DNA of 64,000 bases from Trichomonas vaginalis G3 (Eukaryota > Parabasalia > Trichomonadida > Trichomonadidae). The position numbers and the translations under genes are program-made. The stretch spans positions 4,492,879-4,556,878 of the forward strand of contig NC_067206.1 of NCBI RefSeq assembly GCF_026262505.1. Direction: 5' to 3'. Positions 33,875 through 44,570 of this stretch are shown one piece after another (within the stretch, counting starts at the first letter, position 1; each line of letters opens with the position of its first letter). Below the pieces are notes generated by a model, which saw only the letters and a program-made list of their open reading frames with translations, was not told the origin of the DNA and searched no databases.

Positions 33875-36811
33875 TCATTGAACTCTATACCATGCGAATA
33901 CAGTCATAAATGGTGGCATATAATCTGCACCCGAGCCTGTTGGATTTGTTGTGAAAGTAATGGACATGATTTCCTCCTGGTTTCAGTTGGTCGAAAAGTC
34001 TTTTTTGCTGCATTGTTATAAGATGGAGATAAAACGTCATTGCCAGCTTTATATTCTGAGTTGTATAATGGATGGTCTCTTAATGAGTGGCTATGGTCGC
34101 CAGAAAAGTTTGTAGTTCCTGTATGAGTGTGCGCAGGTAAGTTTGCTTCAGTAATTTTCTTCGAACCACCTGTTTGCTTTGAAGAGTTAGCACAGTATAA
34201 GAATTTGTCTACAATCTGTTCCCAAGTACCAAAACCTAAAACTGTTTCTGGATTTGTTGAATTCATTGACGTATAAATAGAACCTATAGGATATAATGTT
34301 TCAAGAATCTGAGTCTTTAATGTTTGAAGCTCTGTTTTGTCTGCTTTCTTATCTAACATTGCGGGTAGTTCATATGCTTCAAAGTTTCTGGCATGACTTT
34401 CAATATTCCCAACTCTTATCTAAATTGTTAAGAGTATCTTTTTACGCTTGTACTTGGATTTTCTAATGGTGCACTTGAACCAAGGTCAAAGTTCAGTATT
34501 ATGTCGTCTGCTCTAACAGTAGTGAAGGATTTATGTGTATGGTTCTTGTCAGCTTTCTTATCTAACATTGTTGGTAGTTCATGTGCTTCAAAGTTTCTGG
34601 CATGATCTTCGATATTCCTGCAACTCTTATCTAAATTGTTAAGAGTATCTTTTACGCTTGTACTTGGATTTTCTAATGGTGCACTTGAACCAAGGTCAAA
34701 GTTCAGTATTATGTCATCTGCTCTAACAGTAGTGAAGGATTTATGTGTATGGTTCTTGTCAGCTTTACTGTCTAATGTAGCTTGAAGTTCATTTATATCG
34801 GAGATGTTGTGTTTATGAGATTTCAAAACTTTGTTCATTGCGTCAAGTTCATTTTTGTCCGCTTTACTTTTAATAGCATCTTCAAACGTTATTTTTGACT
34901 TAACTCTCAAAGTAAATCTTGGTTCAACTAATACACCGTTAACATTGAAAGTAGAGGCATAAATTTCACCGGTATAACCAAATGCTTCTGGTGCTTTAGC
35001 TACATCATATTGTACAGTACAGCTTATGTCATAACCTTTAGCACGAATGTATTTATATCTTCTTTCATTAACATTTTTGTCTTCGCTTCATCACTTCGTG
35101 TTAAATATCCATGGTAGTTCGTTATAATCTGTTCGTCTGAAGTTATATAATGAACGTGGTTCTTGACTTTATCACTCAGAGATAAAAGCTCATTTTTGTT
35201 TGCTTTTTCGGCTAATTTCTCATTAACATCATTCACTTCTAATTCAACTCTTCCGCCAGAACTCTTATTATCATTAATCTTTTTCATTAATTCGGTAATT
35301 ACGTCATAAAGACTATATTCTGTTTTCGGTTTTGTAAATAATGAGTCAAAATTTCTTTTTCATCATTACATCGCTGATTAATGATATCACCAATTCACTT
35401 TTTCATTTATTCTCTTCATTAATTCTGCAATAATGACGAATATATAATCTGTTAATTTATTCTCTTCATCGAGGGTTATAGAATGTTTTGAAATTGAATC
35501 ATTAACTCCTCTAAATAAATCAATAACTTCAGGATACACGTTTTTAATGTCTCGAATAACCCGACCAGTATCCTGTTGTTCATGTTCTTCGTTCCCGTCG
35601 TTACGTGGTTTTATATCTCTAACCATCATCAACGCAGCCATAACCGGAGGGTTTGTTGCTATCTGTTCGAAAATCCGTCCGTTATGTACGGTATATCTAA
35701 ATAATTTCTTTGTGTTTGTTAAAACATTTGAAACAAGTCTTTTAAAACCATCTACAAAATTTCCTGTTTCACCTAATGTTCTTGCAGCATTTACAAGCTC
35801 ACCCATTCCCGCTTTTGACCCCAAAAACGTCCATATTGCATTTATTTCACTCTGTATAGTTGTCCATTCAGCGAAACTAACACCCGCATTCGCTAAGCTG
35901 ATAATGAAATTCAGTGGATCGAACTTAATTCCACCTTCTTTTTCAATTTCAACGAACTCACTAACATGAGATTTTAAATATTCTTTCGTTAAAATTGTTT
36001 TCCCCGATGTTATGTCATTAACGAAACTATCACCGTCAAAAGTTAACGAATTCAATTTCGTCGTTGATGCTTTTATTTCATACACCGCTTTATCGATAGT
36101 TTTTGGCTCACCTTCTTTAGAAGCATATGAAACATTAATGAATGAATTATATGTATTCATGAATGAATTAAAATCAATGATTTTCATTAATGACGCCTTT
36201 AATGATTCATTTACTGTCGAATCCCTTAAAGTAATTAATGAACTGTCATTTATGAAAGGTACACTGCAAACCGTCGAGTTTGGATCAAATGCTATAGTTG
36301 GTGCAGGAATATTAATGATATAAGTCATTAAATCATTAAGTGACGTAAATAATGTTGTCGTTTTTGATTTAATTTCTTTAGCATCTGTTATATATGGTAA
36401 TTTTATTTCTGTAGTTTCTGAATTAAAGATATTCGCTAAAATGTTTTGTAAACTGTTTTGAACAGCTGTGTAAACCGTTGAATCCGGAACTCTTACGATT
36501 TCACCATCCTTAATAAAAGGCATTGTACATGGCGTAGTGCTTGGGTCAAATCTTTCGGGATTATAATTCAACATATATTCTAACGCTTCATGAACAGACT
36601 TATATACTGTTGTGTCGTTCTTCATGACAACTTCACCATTTACAATGAATGGCATAGTGCATGGAGTTAAAATGGGGTCAAACTTTTCATAGTCCTTCCA
36701 TGTTATGTATTTCTCGGTATTTCCATCACTGATAACAATATATTTGTCAGTAAGTGTGAGAGAGTATTGACCAAAATAATAAACGTTTAGCTCTGTCAGC
36801 TTCATACGCAT
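33875..36811 (-). pseudogene. Fibre-like protein with tail-collar domain, broken copy (B)
   Basis: The whole-looking N-terminal part (about 470 residues from 36811) has three repeats of a 50-residue unit with CTMPFI or CSVPFI and DSTVY or DSTV. A helical region and KADKNHTH-type repeats follow. The C-terminal collar region has YPIGSIYTSMNSTNPETVLG and paired HxH sites. It is a phage-like receptor-binding fibre by domain analogy. The KADKNHTH block is duplicated relative to C. Several breaks. Its first codon abuts the start of the divergent 269-aa gene. Confidence 0.75.
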
Positions 36812-37621
36812 ATGCAGCTATACTCATATTTTAATGAGAATAAAATGTTGTTCTATTTGCAAAGTACAGACCCAAACGAATACGGGACAGTAAAACTACA
36901 AACAAACTTAGGTCTACAGAATGAGCCACTTGCATTCAGAATGGTTGACTTTAATACTATTGCTTCATTCGTTATAACTGACGAAACAGATTTCATGGAG
37001 CTTGAAATAGATGGAAAGAAGCACGAAATAAGATTTCACAATAATGTAGAATATAAGATGGAAACATTAGCTGGAGTGTTAAATGCTCTCATAAATACTA
37101 CAATAAACAAGGATAACGAAGAAAACTTAATGAATGTTAAACTTATTGCAGGAGTTTTGAAGTTCAGTTATGCGAAGGAGTTTAAGATAACACGAATGAG
37201 TCATAGAGTACAACTTCTTTTAGGAGCATACCATATGACATTTCCTTTGAAAAGTGTTGACAAAACGATTGAGATGAAATCTGTTCCATACGTATGTTAT
37301 GGCAATTGTTTATACATTGAGTCTAAAATAGCTAATGTCACAGGCATTTCAGGAGTTAATAGTAAAGGTTCAGTAGAGTATAAATCTTTCTGTTATGAAG
37401 TAAATTCAATGTTCATTCCAAACGTTCCTGTCATAGCAACTCATTTAGGTAAATGGGTTCGCATTAGTCCTCATAATTTGAAAGACATGCAATTCAGACT
37501 TGTTGACTTTCAAGGAGAGCCTGTAGAACTGAAGGCACCAGTGCGAATGACTGTTGAAGTTGACTTTTTAGAAAATATTAAATGCAACAGCTTACAAGAG
37601 AACTCAGAGCTAAAAATATAA
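36812..37621 (+). CDS. Probable minor capsid / penton-like protein (269 aa)
   Basis: Starts MQLYSYFNENKMLFYLQSTD. It is beta-rich and ends with DMQFRLVDFQGEPVELKAPV then a hydrophobic strand, the kind of ending seen in Polinton minor capsid proteins (known family pattern; my assignment is by resemblance). The start codon abuts the minus-strand fibre start as CATATG. It overlaps the 79-aa gene by 40 bp. The frame is whole. An inner start at 36845 cannot be excluded. Confidence 0.6.
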   Translation: MQLYSYFNENKMLFYLQSTDPNEYGTVKLQTNLGLQNEPLAFRMVDFNTIASFVITDETDFMELEIDGKKHEIRFHNNVEYKMETLAGVLNALINTTINKDNEENLMNVKLIAGVLKFSYAKEFKITRMSHRVQLLLGAYHMTFPLKSVDKTIEMKSVPYVCYGNCLYIESKIANVTGISGVNSKGSVEYKSFCYEVNSMFIPNVPVIATHLGKWVRISPHNLKDMQFRLVDFQGEPVELKAPVRMTVEVDFLENIKCNSLQENSELKI

Positions 37622-37821
37622 AGTATGAATGTTATGTATTAGGTCATGAACTTTGGTTGTTGCTGTTTGATGAAACAAATGAGTTAGTTATGTCAGTCAA
37701 GAGAACAGAAAAATATTGTGTTAGTGAAAACTGCACCAAGTCAATAAGATTAGGTTTGCATTATGAAGATGAGTTCGATACTGTTGAAGAAGTTTTGGAT
37801 AGATATTACAAATTGCTTTAA
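37582..37821 (+). CDS. Unknown 79-aa protein
   Basis: MQQLTRELRAKNIKYECYVL, ending acidic (VEEVLDRYYKLL). It begins inside the end of the 269-aa gene in another frame. Its stop shares the TTAA at 37818-37821 with the opposite-strand 204-aa gene. Not recognised. Confidence 0.5.
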   Translation: MQQLTRELRAKNIKYECYVLGHELWLLLFDETNELVMSVKRTEKYCVSENCTKSIRLGLHYEDEFDTVEEVLDRYYKLL

Positions 37822-38432
37822 TTTACTAAAACATATTTCAAGCAAAGTTTATATTCTGTTGAAAGTTTTGTATACTCGTTCGAATATTTATACTTAAACT
37901 CAACTCCTGTAGTTCCTGGTGTTTCAATGATGCGGATGTTACCTATTTTCATGAATGGTGGCGTTTGACCACAGCATTCGATTTCAGGGTCGAGATAGTC
38001 AATGACACATTGTTTCCCTGTTATTCGTGAGATAACATTTTCAAGGTCCTCCTTTGTTAGAATTATTTGGTTCTTACTTATAAGATTTGTCAAAAGCTTC
38101 TTATCGTCTTTGAGTAAAATTGTTTGGTATAACTGAAGAAGGTAATGGTCTACGTTATCTGAAGGATTTGTTTGAACATTTGTGTAAGGATTGTCGTTGG
38201 CTTCTCTTGAAAGAATTTGGTCCAGTGGTGGATACTCTAACTTAACATCTGATGTAGCGTTAGCGTTTGAAGCTGTGTTTAAATTCACGGATTTCAGCTC
38301 TGGTTCTTTTTCTTTCAAACACTCTGAACTATAGTTCTTTATGACAATATTGTTTGTCGTTCGTGAGTCAACATTTGATGTTGGTTCAATTGGAACATTA
38401 ACGGCACCAGCTAAGATGGATTTGCTTCTCAT
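37818..38432 (-). CDS. Unknown 204-aa protein
   Basis: MRSKSILAGAVNVPIEPTSN, an Asn/Ser-rich N-terminal half, then a more ordered C-terminal half with ITGKQCVIDYLDPEIECCGQ and IRIIETPGTTGVEFKY. No family recognised. Divergent from the 133-aa gene with about 25 bp between starts. Confidence 0.55.
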   Translation of the reverse strand: MRSKSILAGAVNVPIEPTSNVDSRTTNNIVIKNYSSECLKEKEPELKSVNLNTASNANATSDVKLEYPPLDQILSREANDNPYTNVQTNPSDNVDHYLLQLYQTILLKDDKKLLTNLISKNQIILTKEDLENVISRITGKQCVIDYLDPEIECCGQTPPFMKIGNIRIIETPGTTGVEFKYKYSNEYTKLSTEYKLCLKYVLVN

Positions 38433-38457
38433 TTCATATAGAATAAAAACCTTTTAT

Positions 38458-38859
38458 ATGTATGAAATGAACAATATACTCGACAAGGGTTTGAATGTAA
38501 AGCTAACGAATGAAAATATTGTTGAATTCACTGAGACAGGTGCTGTGTATAAAGATGTAGAACTACTGAACAAAAGAGCTAAGGGAAGAAGCAGGAACAT
38601 GAACAAAGGGTGGAAGCCTATAAAAATTTATGTCAATGATGGCTCAGGAGGTTCAAACATAAAGTATGCAGAAAGTTATAGAGTTTATGCTCTCAAGGGA
38701 GAGAAGCCTTCATTTAAGAACAGCTATTCTAACACATATCCTCAAAAGCTAACGGATGGAGAAGTGGATGATATGAATGACAGCAAAAATATTAACAGAA
38801 ATGGCGACAGAGATGCATGGAATTTGTTTACCATCAGTCAATTGAAGGTTAAACTTTAA
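38458..38859 (+). CDS. Unknown 133-aa protein
   Basis: MYEMNNILDKGLNVKLTNEN followed by a basic middle (KRAKGRSRNMNKGWKPIKIY) and Asn/Asp-rich end. The stop shares a TTAA (38856-38859) with the convergent ATPase gene. No family recognised; it lies among virion genes. Confidence 0.55.
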   Translation: MYEMNNILDKGLNVKLTNENIVEFTETGAVYKDVELLNKRAKGRSRNMNKGWKPIKIYVNDGSGGSNIKYAESYRVYALKGEKPSFKNSYSNTYPQKLTDGEVDDMNDSKNINRNGDRDAWNLFTISQLKVKL

Positions 38860-39735
38860 AACAATGTTGGTCGTTCCCATGGAATATTTTTGACTTTAAT
38901 GGTATTAGTCATGATATGAATCTCAAGGTATGAACGAGGAGAGATGAGAGACTTATATGCTTCCCAAATTTCTTCAAAAGGTAATGTTATACCTGACTGT
39001 TTCCAAATGAGTTCAATATCATAACGTGAGAAACCTTGAAAGATAACGAAGTCAGTTATGAGACGTTTTATGTTTAAAGCAAGAAAACGCCATGTTTGCA
39101 TAAGTATTGCTACAGTTAAGTGGTAATGTCTGACTTTAGTAATGATGTTAGCTAATGGTGAGTCAGGCTTTGAAACTAAACCTTTTCCGGCGAAGTCGTC
39201 ACAAACGAGCAGAGTGTTTGAAGGATACTTTTTGAAGGGGTATTTTGAAAGTTTTGATAGAATGTAGTTTGTCAGTCGTTTCATATCGTAAACTCCTGAG
39301 TATTGACGTAAGTGGTGTTTGTCAATAATTCTTTCCATCTCTTCTGAAGTCTTTTGCATTCCTGACTGTATAAATTCAACAATGGCATAATATACGTCGA
39401 ATGTAACGTTGAAGAAATTCAATGAGTTCACTGTCTGAAACTTTAACGACAGAGGCTTGAACTTTTGACATAAATGTTTTCGCTGTTGAATCCATAGAGT
39501 CTGAAGTTGCTGATATAATGATTTGGTCATAGTAAGAGTCGTTTCCTAAACGCTCTGTTATGAGTATATGACGAATGAGGTTAAATGTCTTACCTGAACC
39601 CATCTTTCCACAATAGAAATAAACACCATTTGAACAGAACTCATAGTCCTTACTGAAAGGAAGAATGAGAGAAGAGTTAAGTTTGTCTGTAGTTTCATTC
39701 ATGTCTTCATCTACGTCATGTATTAAATGCTTCAT
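38856..39735 (-). pseudogene. Packaging-type ATPase (FtsK/A32-like), broken copy
   Basis: Walker A is visible as CGKMGSGKTFN and Walker B as NTLLVCDDFAGKG, with a downstream TVAILMQTWR sensor-like strand. In Polintons and related viruses this ATPase is thought to drive genome packaging into the capsid. About one break. The equivalent regions of A and C lie outside the window. Confidence 0.8.
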
Positions 39736-39751
39736 TTTATCTCCATTAAAA

Positions 39752-40629
39752 ATGCAAGTCAGAAATATTCAGAACATAGCACCGAGTCTAACTGACAAGA
39801 GTATAAAGATATACTATGAACACGTTATGATGAAACCTACCAAAATTCAAGAAAGTCAGTATACTTATGAATATCCAAGGCACTGGGTAGAGTATGTAGG
39901 AGGTGAGAAAGCTATTGAAATCAGACAGGTTCGAAGTATTCCAGCAGGAAAACAATATTATTGAAGAACTTTAATGTTTTGAGATATAATGATGAAACAA
40001 AGAAGCAAGATAGTTTCCCTGTTGCTGTGTATGTGAACTTAGATACAGGAGATGACATGAAAGTTTTTAACACAAAGCTTCAAACGGTAGTGAGAGAACA
40101 ACTGACTGCGGAAGGACATCCATTACCTTCAGAAGTTACCATAGCATATAATTTTGAAACAAACTCAATAGATTTTAAAGTCATCTCTGCAAAGAAGTCA
40201 GGTTTTACATTTAATGAAGCAGATGTATATTCGAATGAAAACTTCAAAGCTATTGCATGGTTAGATAATGACGATTGCTTTAAGAAAATATTTAAATCAG
40301 TGACTCAACGATGTCAATAGATGACCTTCGTGGAATGTTACCATCGACGTTTACAGTTGAAGGTTCAGCAGGATTGCTTACAAGATTGTCAATTGGTGGT
40401 TTGGTCTCGTGAGAACATTGTTATAAAATCCAGTATAAGTGAATTTGCTGAAGAATCTATATTATGTCTTTCAAACTACATGTATTCGCCGCCGAAGCAT
40501 TATAGTATAACAAACTTTGTCAGTAAGTTTAACATAAGACTTGTCGAACCTTCTTCAATGAAAGATGTTGTGCTACCTAAAGACGGAAAGGATGGACTCA
40601 TTATTGAGATGATTTTAATTGCATATTAA
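39752..40629 (+). pseudogene. Minor structural gene region, probably broken
   Basis: Short plus-strand frames in close succession, starting MQVRNIQNIAPSLTDKSIKI and ending VVLPKDGKDGLIIEMILIAY. The composition and the closing strand resemble the 269-aa protein, so a second minor virion protein is likely. It probably carries a few breaks, and the limits of the original genes are uncertain. Confidence 0.45.
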
Positions 40630-40854
40630 ATGAGCTTGTTCTTGAAGGTCATTCATGATGAAATAACTGTTGTAGAAGATGTTAGCAATTGTTCAGACAT
40701 TTTGAAGCGTATAGATGATATAAGAAAGAAGTTAGATAGACCGCAAAGCGGTGAGGGCGAAGCCCGTGAGAACGCTTATGTTTCATTGACTTTCTCCAGT
40801 AACGAGAACTTTTATGAGATAATATTGAAGAGAGATGATTTTAATATGGGGTAA
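40630..40854 (+). CDS. Small 74-aa protein carrying an in-frame double-hairpin repeat
   Basis: MSLFLKVIHDEITVVEDVSN, then LDRPQSGEGEAREN encoded by the repeat, then a beta-type end. Function unknown. It is compactly placed, with its ATG immediately after the preceding stop. Confidence 0.5.
   Translation: MSLFLKVIHDEITVVEDVSNCSDILKRIDDIRKKLDRPQSGEGEARENAYVSLTFSSNENFYEIILKRDDFNMG
40740..40765 (+). repeat. Double-hairpin repeat inside the 74-aa gene
   Basis: ACCGC-AAA-GCGGT (40740-40752) and GGGC-GAA-GCCC (40755-40765); in frame. Confidence 0.8.
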
Positions 40855-41375
40855 ATGGTAGCTTGGGCAGCTTTAGGCGCAATGGGAACAAAAGCATTAG
40901 CATTTGGAGCAAAAGCACTTGGAGCTTATGACGCAGTAAATAAAATGAGTGGAGGAAGGGTTTCGAAGACATTAGATGCAAATAAGAAGATTGGAGGCTG
41001 GGTTGCAAGAAGTTAAGATTAAATAAAATAGGGCTCATAAATAAAGCATCCAATTTGGTTGCGACTGAGTCAGAAAATGCTTTAGGAAAGGACGATGAGT
41101 TTGCAAAACACGCAAAAGACTTTAATGACCAGATGAAAGGTGAAACAATGCATTTAAATAGAGTCGATGGAACTAAAGAAAATGTTTCTTCTCCACCAGT
41201 AGTTTATCCATACGGACCTTATGGAATGTATGGAAACCCTTACGAAAGACCATTTGACCCATTGACTGGTGGAAGTAACTGGTATCATTACGGCCGAAGA
41301 AGAAAGACAGTCAAGTTGGAGACAGACGTGAAGAAAGCAACTAAAAAGAAACCAAGGAAGAGAGTTATAAAGTAA
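40855..41375 (+). pseudogene. Small hydrophobic / Tyr-Pro-Gly-rich structural region, probably broken
   Basis: The first part is Ala/Gly-rich and amphipathic (MVAWAALGAMGTKALAFGAK). The later part has YPYGPYGMYGNPY and a basic tail (KKPRKRVIK) whose codons run into the right TIR. It resembles small membrane-active or core proteins of DNA viruses (inference). Probably one break. Confidence 0.45.
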
Positions 41376-41386
41376 TGAATTCAACA

Positions 41387-41423
41387 GGGTGAAAAAAGAG
41401 GTGAGATCTCACCACTTCACCTA
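41387..41423. repeat. Palindrome-iteron block 12
   Basis: GGGTGAAAAAAGA, core GGTGAGATCTCACC, ACTTCACC, inside the right TIR; one iteron fewer than the left TIR. Confidence 0.9.
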
Positions 41424-41493
41424 AATTTAAATGGATGTTTTCATACGTGTGGGAGTGGTGATATCATTTATTTTTTATTTTATTTTTATATAA

Positions 41494-41820
41494 ATGACGA
41501 AAACTATTGAGATAACAAACTACAACGGTCATGAGTTCAAGAATTTGTTCTTCGTTCCTCGTGAAAATACATTCTATCAGATACGAGGGAGAAAGGGTAA
41601 AGTTAGTTTGAGCGTTTATGAAGGAATGAAGAATGGAAAGTTTATACAAGCATACGATACAAACGGTAAGCGTGTTTCATTAGCTTTGTCAAAACTTACA
41701 GGTATAAACTATGACAGTGATTTTGACTCTGACGATTGGAGCGACAGCAGCGATACTGAAGAATATGAACTATTGTGTGAAGCACAGCAATGGGAAGAGT
41801 TGCAATACTTTTGTAAATGA
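41494..41820 (+). CDS. TIR cargo gene, 108 aa (right TIR copy)
   Basis: Protein identical to 19878-20204, reading outward. The start follows TTTATTTTTATATAAATG. Exact identity of the two copies fits recent insertion or homogenisation of TIRs during replication. Confidence 0.7.
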   Translation: MTKTIEITNYNGHEFKNLFFVPRENTFYQIRGRKGKVSLSVYEGMKNGKFIQAYDTNGKRVSLALSKLTGINYDSDFDSDDWSDSSDTEEYELLCEAQQWEELQYFCK

Positions 41821-42019
41821 GAACGTTTATTTTTACAGTAGTGAAGTCGTTTGTGAAAACGTTAGTGAGGTGAAGTGGTTGGCGGCTTTATAAATATTTA
41901 AGGTTAAGTTGGTGTTTGTGTTTGTGTTGTAAAATATACGTTAACGGTTTTGTAAAGTGTCAAATTCACATATCATGGGTAAGGAGGCTCGCAGTGCCTC
42001 CGTACACATGATATGTATA

Positions 42020-42280
42020 CTAACTACTTTGAGGGTTATAAGCTGTTCCGTCTGCAGCTCCACCATAGCCTGCCATTTTCGCTAAAAGTGCCGCTCTTAA
42101 ACCTCCACTCTGTGCACCAATAACTCGGTTTAAAAGCATAGGGTTGCTTGACATTTGTTGCAACATAGTGGGGTCATTCATCATTTGTTGTTGCAACTGT
42201 TGTTGTGGTGTCAGTTTTACTATTGGATGTTTCAATGCTCCCTTCCTCTTACGTATATTCTTACGTAGCTTACGTGGCAT
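42020..42280 (-). CDS. Basic 86-aa protein of block D, running into element B
   Basis: MPRKLRKNIRKRKGALKHPI is strongly basic. A Gln/Met-rich middle (QQQLQQQMMNDPTMLQQM) and an Ala/Gly-rich end follow. It is probably a nucleic-acid-associated virion protein (inference). The reading frame meets the terminus of B, which contributes its last codon and the TAG of AGTTAG. Same strand as the D genes left of B. Confidence 0.55.
   Translation of the reverse strand: MPRKLRKNIRKRKGALKHPIVKLTPQQQLQQQMMNDPTMLQQMSSNPMLLNRVIGAQSGGLRAALLAKMAGYGGAADGTAYNPQSS
42026..42030. repeat. Target-site duplication of element B, right copy
   Basis: ACTTT directly follows ATACTAACT. Confidence 0.85.
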
Positions 42281-43223
42281 TTTAAGTGAAGTTAAAAAGC
42301 GGTTTTTGACAGATGTTTATATGACACTTTTTGCTCAGCACAAAAAACTACTCGGTCAAAGTGTTGTCAGTTTTGTAAAATAACCGTCTTATCTCATTCT
42401 ATAAGGGGGAAAAGGCTTCTCAAAGTATACTTCCTTGGAACGCCTGTAACTTTTCCTGTAGCGACGATAGACCCTTACTTGTCCGGACAAAGTTATACTA
42501 TTTTGAGTGCTCTACAAAAAAGTCACCGACTGGCTCGTCCTCAGAAATTTTTTATGGGCTAGAGGGCGCAACGCGCCTGGAAGCCCCACTACCTTTTTTT
42601 TATGAATGCAAAGCAATCAGTATTTAGGACATTGACCATAGATTTCGAAAAAAAATGCTGCATATTGAGCGAAAACTATGATTATATTATAAGGCTGTCA
42701 TTTAAAGCATAATGAAACTATTCCCTTTTCATTTTAATCGAATAAGATAGTAAAGATTTTTGAATTAGCTAGAAACTGATGAGATGTTTTCACAAATCAG
42801 ATTTTTAATCTCTATAATGCATAATTCACTCAATATCTCAATTTTGATATTGCGAGATATTTTTGCTATCGGTTTCGCAATTTTGACACAATAGCAAGAG
42901 GGTTCTATAAGCATTATTATCAACGTAGAATCTGAATCTCATATCAGAAAATGTCGCAAATCTGACATTTACCCGACCAAATAGCAAAAATAATTGAATA
43001 CTTTTCGCAAAAACTTTAAAAATCGATAAAAATATGAAATATAGATATTAAAGAGACTTTTTATATAATATTCATAAAGATTTTCCAAAAATATGATACC
43101 GCAAAATTAAAAAAGTGACGTCTTGAGTGGAGTCAAAGGTCGAAATTGCTAGCTAAATGTTTTTTAGCGAAATTGCGTATTGTACGTTTTTTTCGCAAAA
43201 CGAAACCCTTATTTTTATAAAAA
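42281..43223. other. Gene-free interval right of block D
   Basis: A+T-rich, with no supported gene. A GC-rich patch at 42540-42590 includes GGCGC-AAC-GCGCC (42565-42577), a possible distant relative of the first stem of the double-hairpin repeat. TCCGGACAAAG near 42482 shares an 8-9-bp word with the hairpin at 44385-44440. Otherwise nothing recognised. Confidence 0.5.
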
Positions 43224-44244
43224 ATGGTCCTACTTAACTTTTTGAGAGAATTTGGCTTTTCATTTTTTATTATGAGTAGACCAACCATTCCTTCTTGGTG
43301 GTTAATTCAAACACGCGAAAAACTTGAATCTCGCGAACTCAATTATTTAATTGCGTGTAAGCGAGTTCCATACGAGGATGAAATGAAGTGTGAATTTAGA
43401 TCAATTTCGAAAAACACACTTAAAGCAGCATACACAAATGCAAATTTAACGCCCCCAAACGTTAAACCTGGTCCGGCACCAGATGATATTACTCCTGAAA
43501 ATTTGCAATATGTTCTCCAAAAATTTCAGGAATATAAGTGCGGAATCCAAAAGATGTTTTGGCGTTTAAACATGGATCAAAATGTTTATTCAGTTTCCTA
43601 CAATAAACTCAGAAGAATTTACAGTATTTTGGAGATCAAAGAACCAAAAAGTGACAGGCCCCCTCAAAAATATTATACCATATGAAGCAACAAAACCTGA
43701 TACCATATGGCATGTAGATGTTCATTTTTTATACGGTTCACAGAGGTTACCTGTTTATGGTATAATAGACGATAAATCTCGGTTTTTGTTGGCTTTAAAA
43801 ATTTTGCCAAATAAATCTTCCGAATCTACAACAAGAGTTGCCGAAGAAACGATTGGCTTATATCAAAAGCCATTTTGTTTCTGGTCCGACAACGGGGGAG
43901 AGAATATGGGCCAATTTTATAATTGGCTCATGCGAAACAACATTCAAATCCGCCACACTCTCCCCCATATGCCGCGCCAGAACGGCAAGATTGAAAGGCT
44001 CTGGCCGTCTCTTGAAAGAAATGTCGGCCGGTCTTCAAATGCAAAACAAATTCAAGAATTTCTTGATAAATTCAGGAAAAATTACAACTCAGTACCACAT
44101 AAAACCCTTCCCAAAAAAGGTTTTCGCCCCATGACTCCAGAAGAGTGTTACAATGAGACACCACATTGGAAACAGGGTGAAACGCCATTTTGGAGAGTTA
44201 TGATTGATGGACACTTCGAAATCAAAGAAATACCGAACCATTGA
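43224..44244 (+). pseudogene. Integrase-fold (rve/DDE) transposase gene, interrupted
   Basis: An N-terminal helical region (MSRPTIPSWWLIQTREKLES) and a DDE core: HVDVHF (D), FWSDNGGE (D) and NGKIERLW (E, about 34-35 residues after the second D), with an HMPRQNGKIER context typical of rve cores. It is not close to the Maverick integrase at 60325-61410. The parent element is unknown; it could be a plain transposon or a remnant of a larger one. It appears interrupted once. Start either 43224 or the inner ATG at 43272. Confidence 0.72.
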
Positions 44245-44322
44245 ATACACAATTACGAATAAACGCTTAATTTTTATAAAAATCTTATTACATTTTTCCT
44301 GAATTTTTAAATTGTACAATAA

Positions 44323-44378
44323 AGATGGGAGGCTTTGGGGTACATATTAATATAATATACCTCAAAGCCATCCATCTC
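44323..44378. repeat. Hairpin 1 of array I
   Basis: About 20-bp imperfect arms around AGATGG..GGCTTTGGGGTA / TACCTCAAAGCC, with G.T pairs. Confidence 0.7.
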
Positions 44379-44384
44379 CACTAC

Positions 44385-44440
44385 AAATGGGAGAAACTTT
44401 GTCCGAATAGTTTAACATTCGGACAAAGTTTCTCCCATTT
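44385..44440. repeat. Hairpin 2 of array I, perfect 24-bp stem
   Basis: AAATGGGAGAAACTTTGTCC plus GAAT at 44385-44408 pairs perfectly with 44417-44440; loop AGTTTAAC (8 nt). Confidence 0.95.
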
Positions 44441-44447
44441 AAAGAAA

Positions 44448-44502
44448 GAATTGTTCCTTATGAGGTATATATTCATACTGTATACCTCATAAGGAACAAT
44501 TC
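44448..44502. repeat. Hairpin 3 of array I, perfect 22-bp stem
   Basis: GAATTGTTCCTTATGAGG plus TATA at 44448-44469 pairs perfectly with 44481-44502; 11-nt loop. Confidence 0.95.
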
Positions 44503-44509
44503 CCTCCTT

Positions 44510-44565
44510 AAAACGAGAAAACTTGTTCGAAATTGTTTATCATTTCGAACAAGTTTTCTCGTTTT
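44510..44565. repeat. Hairpin 4 of array I, perfect 24-bp stem
   Basis: AAAACGAGAAAACTTGTTCG plus AAAT at 44510-44533 pairs perfectly with 44542-44565; loop TGTTTATC (8 nt). Confidence 0.95.
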
Positions 44566-44570
44566 TAATA

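Larger units (their letters stand above)
19673..42025. mobile_element. Maverick/Polinton element B, complete ends, about 22.4 kb
   Basis: Bounded by roughly 0.68-kb TIRs starting AG and ending CT, with a 5-bp duplication ACTTT on both sides. These are hallmarks of integrase-mediated Polinton insertion. Left to right it carries TIR cargo, small genes, capsid-like gene, 285-aa gene, PolB, 157-aa gene, KilA-N, KilA-N/GIY-YIG, 313-aa type, integrase, fibre, minor structural genes, ATPase and TIR. The near-identical TIRs imply a recent insertion. PolB, KilA-N, 313-aa type, integrase, fibre, ATPase and some small genes are broken, so this copy could not act alone. Confidence 0.93.
41354..42025. repeat. 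Right terminal inverted repeat of element B
   Basis: Inverted near-copy of 19673-20368 with cargo gene, iterons and terminal hairpin (41968-42016), ending ATACTAACT at 42025. Confidence 0.92.

Noticed and set aside
35547-36323. Plus-strand frames of 140 and 103 aa, repeated at 63153-63929
   Set aside because: They occur opposite the fibre gene and are conserved only because the fibre sequence is. Composition and lack of leaders mark them as antisense shadows.
39961-41057. Frames beginning with TTG at 39961 and 41055
   Set aside because: Non-ATG starts are not expected here; both regions look like parts of broken structural genes and are reported only as regions.
42281-42600. Possible end of block D with its own TIR
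   Set aside because: No inverted partner was found in the window and no AG-type terminus like AGTTAGTAT is present.
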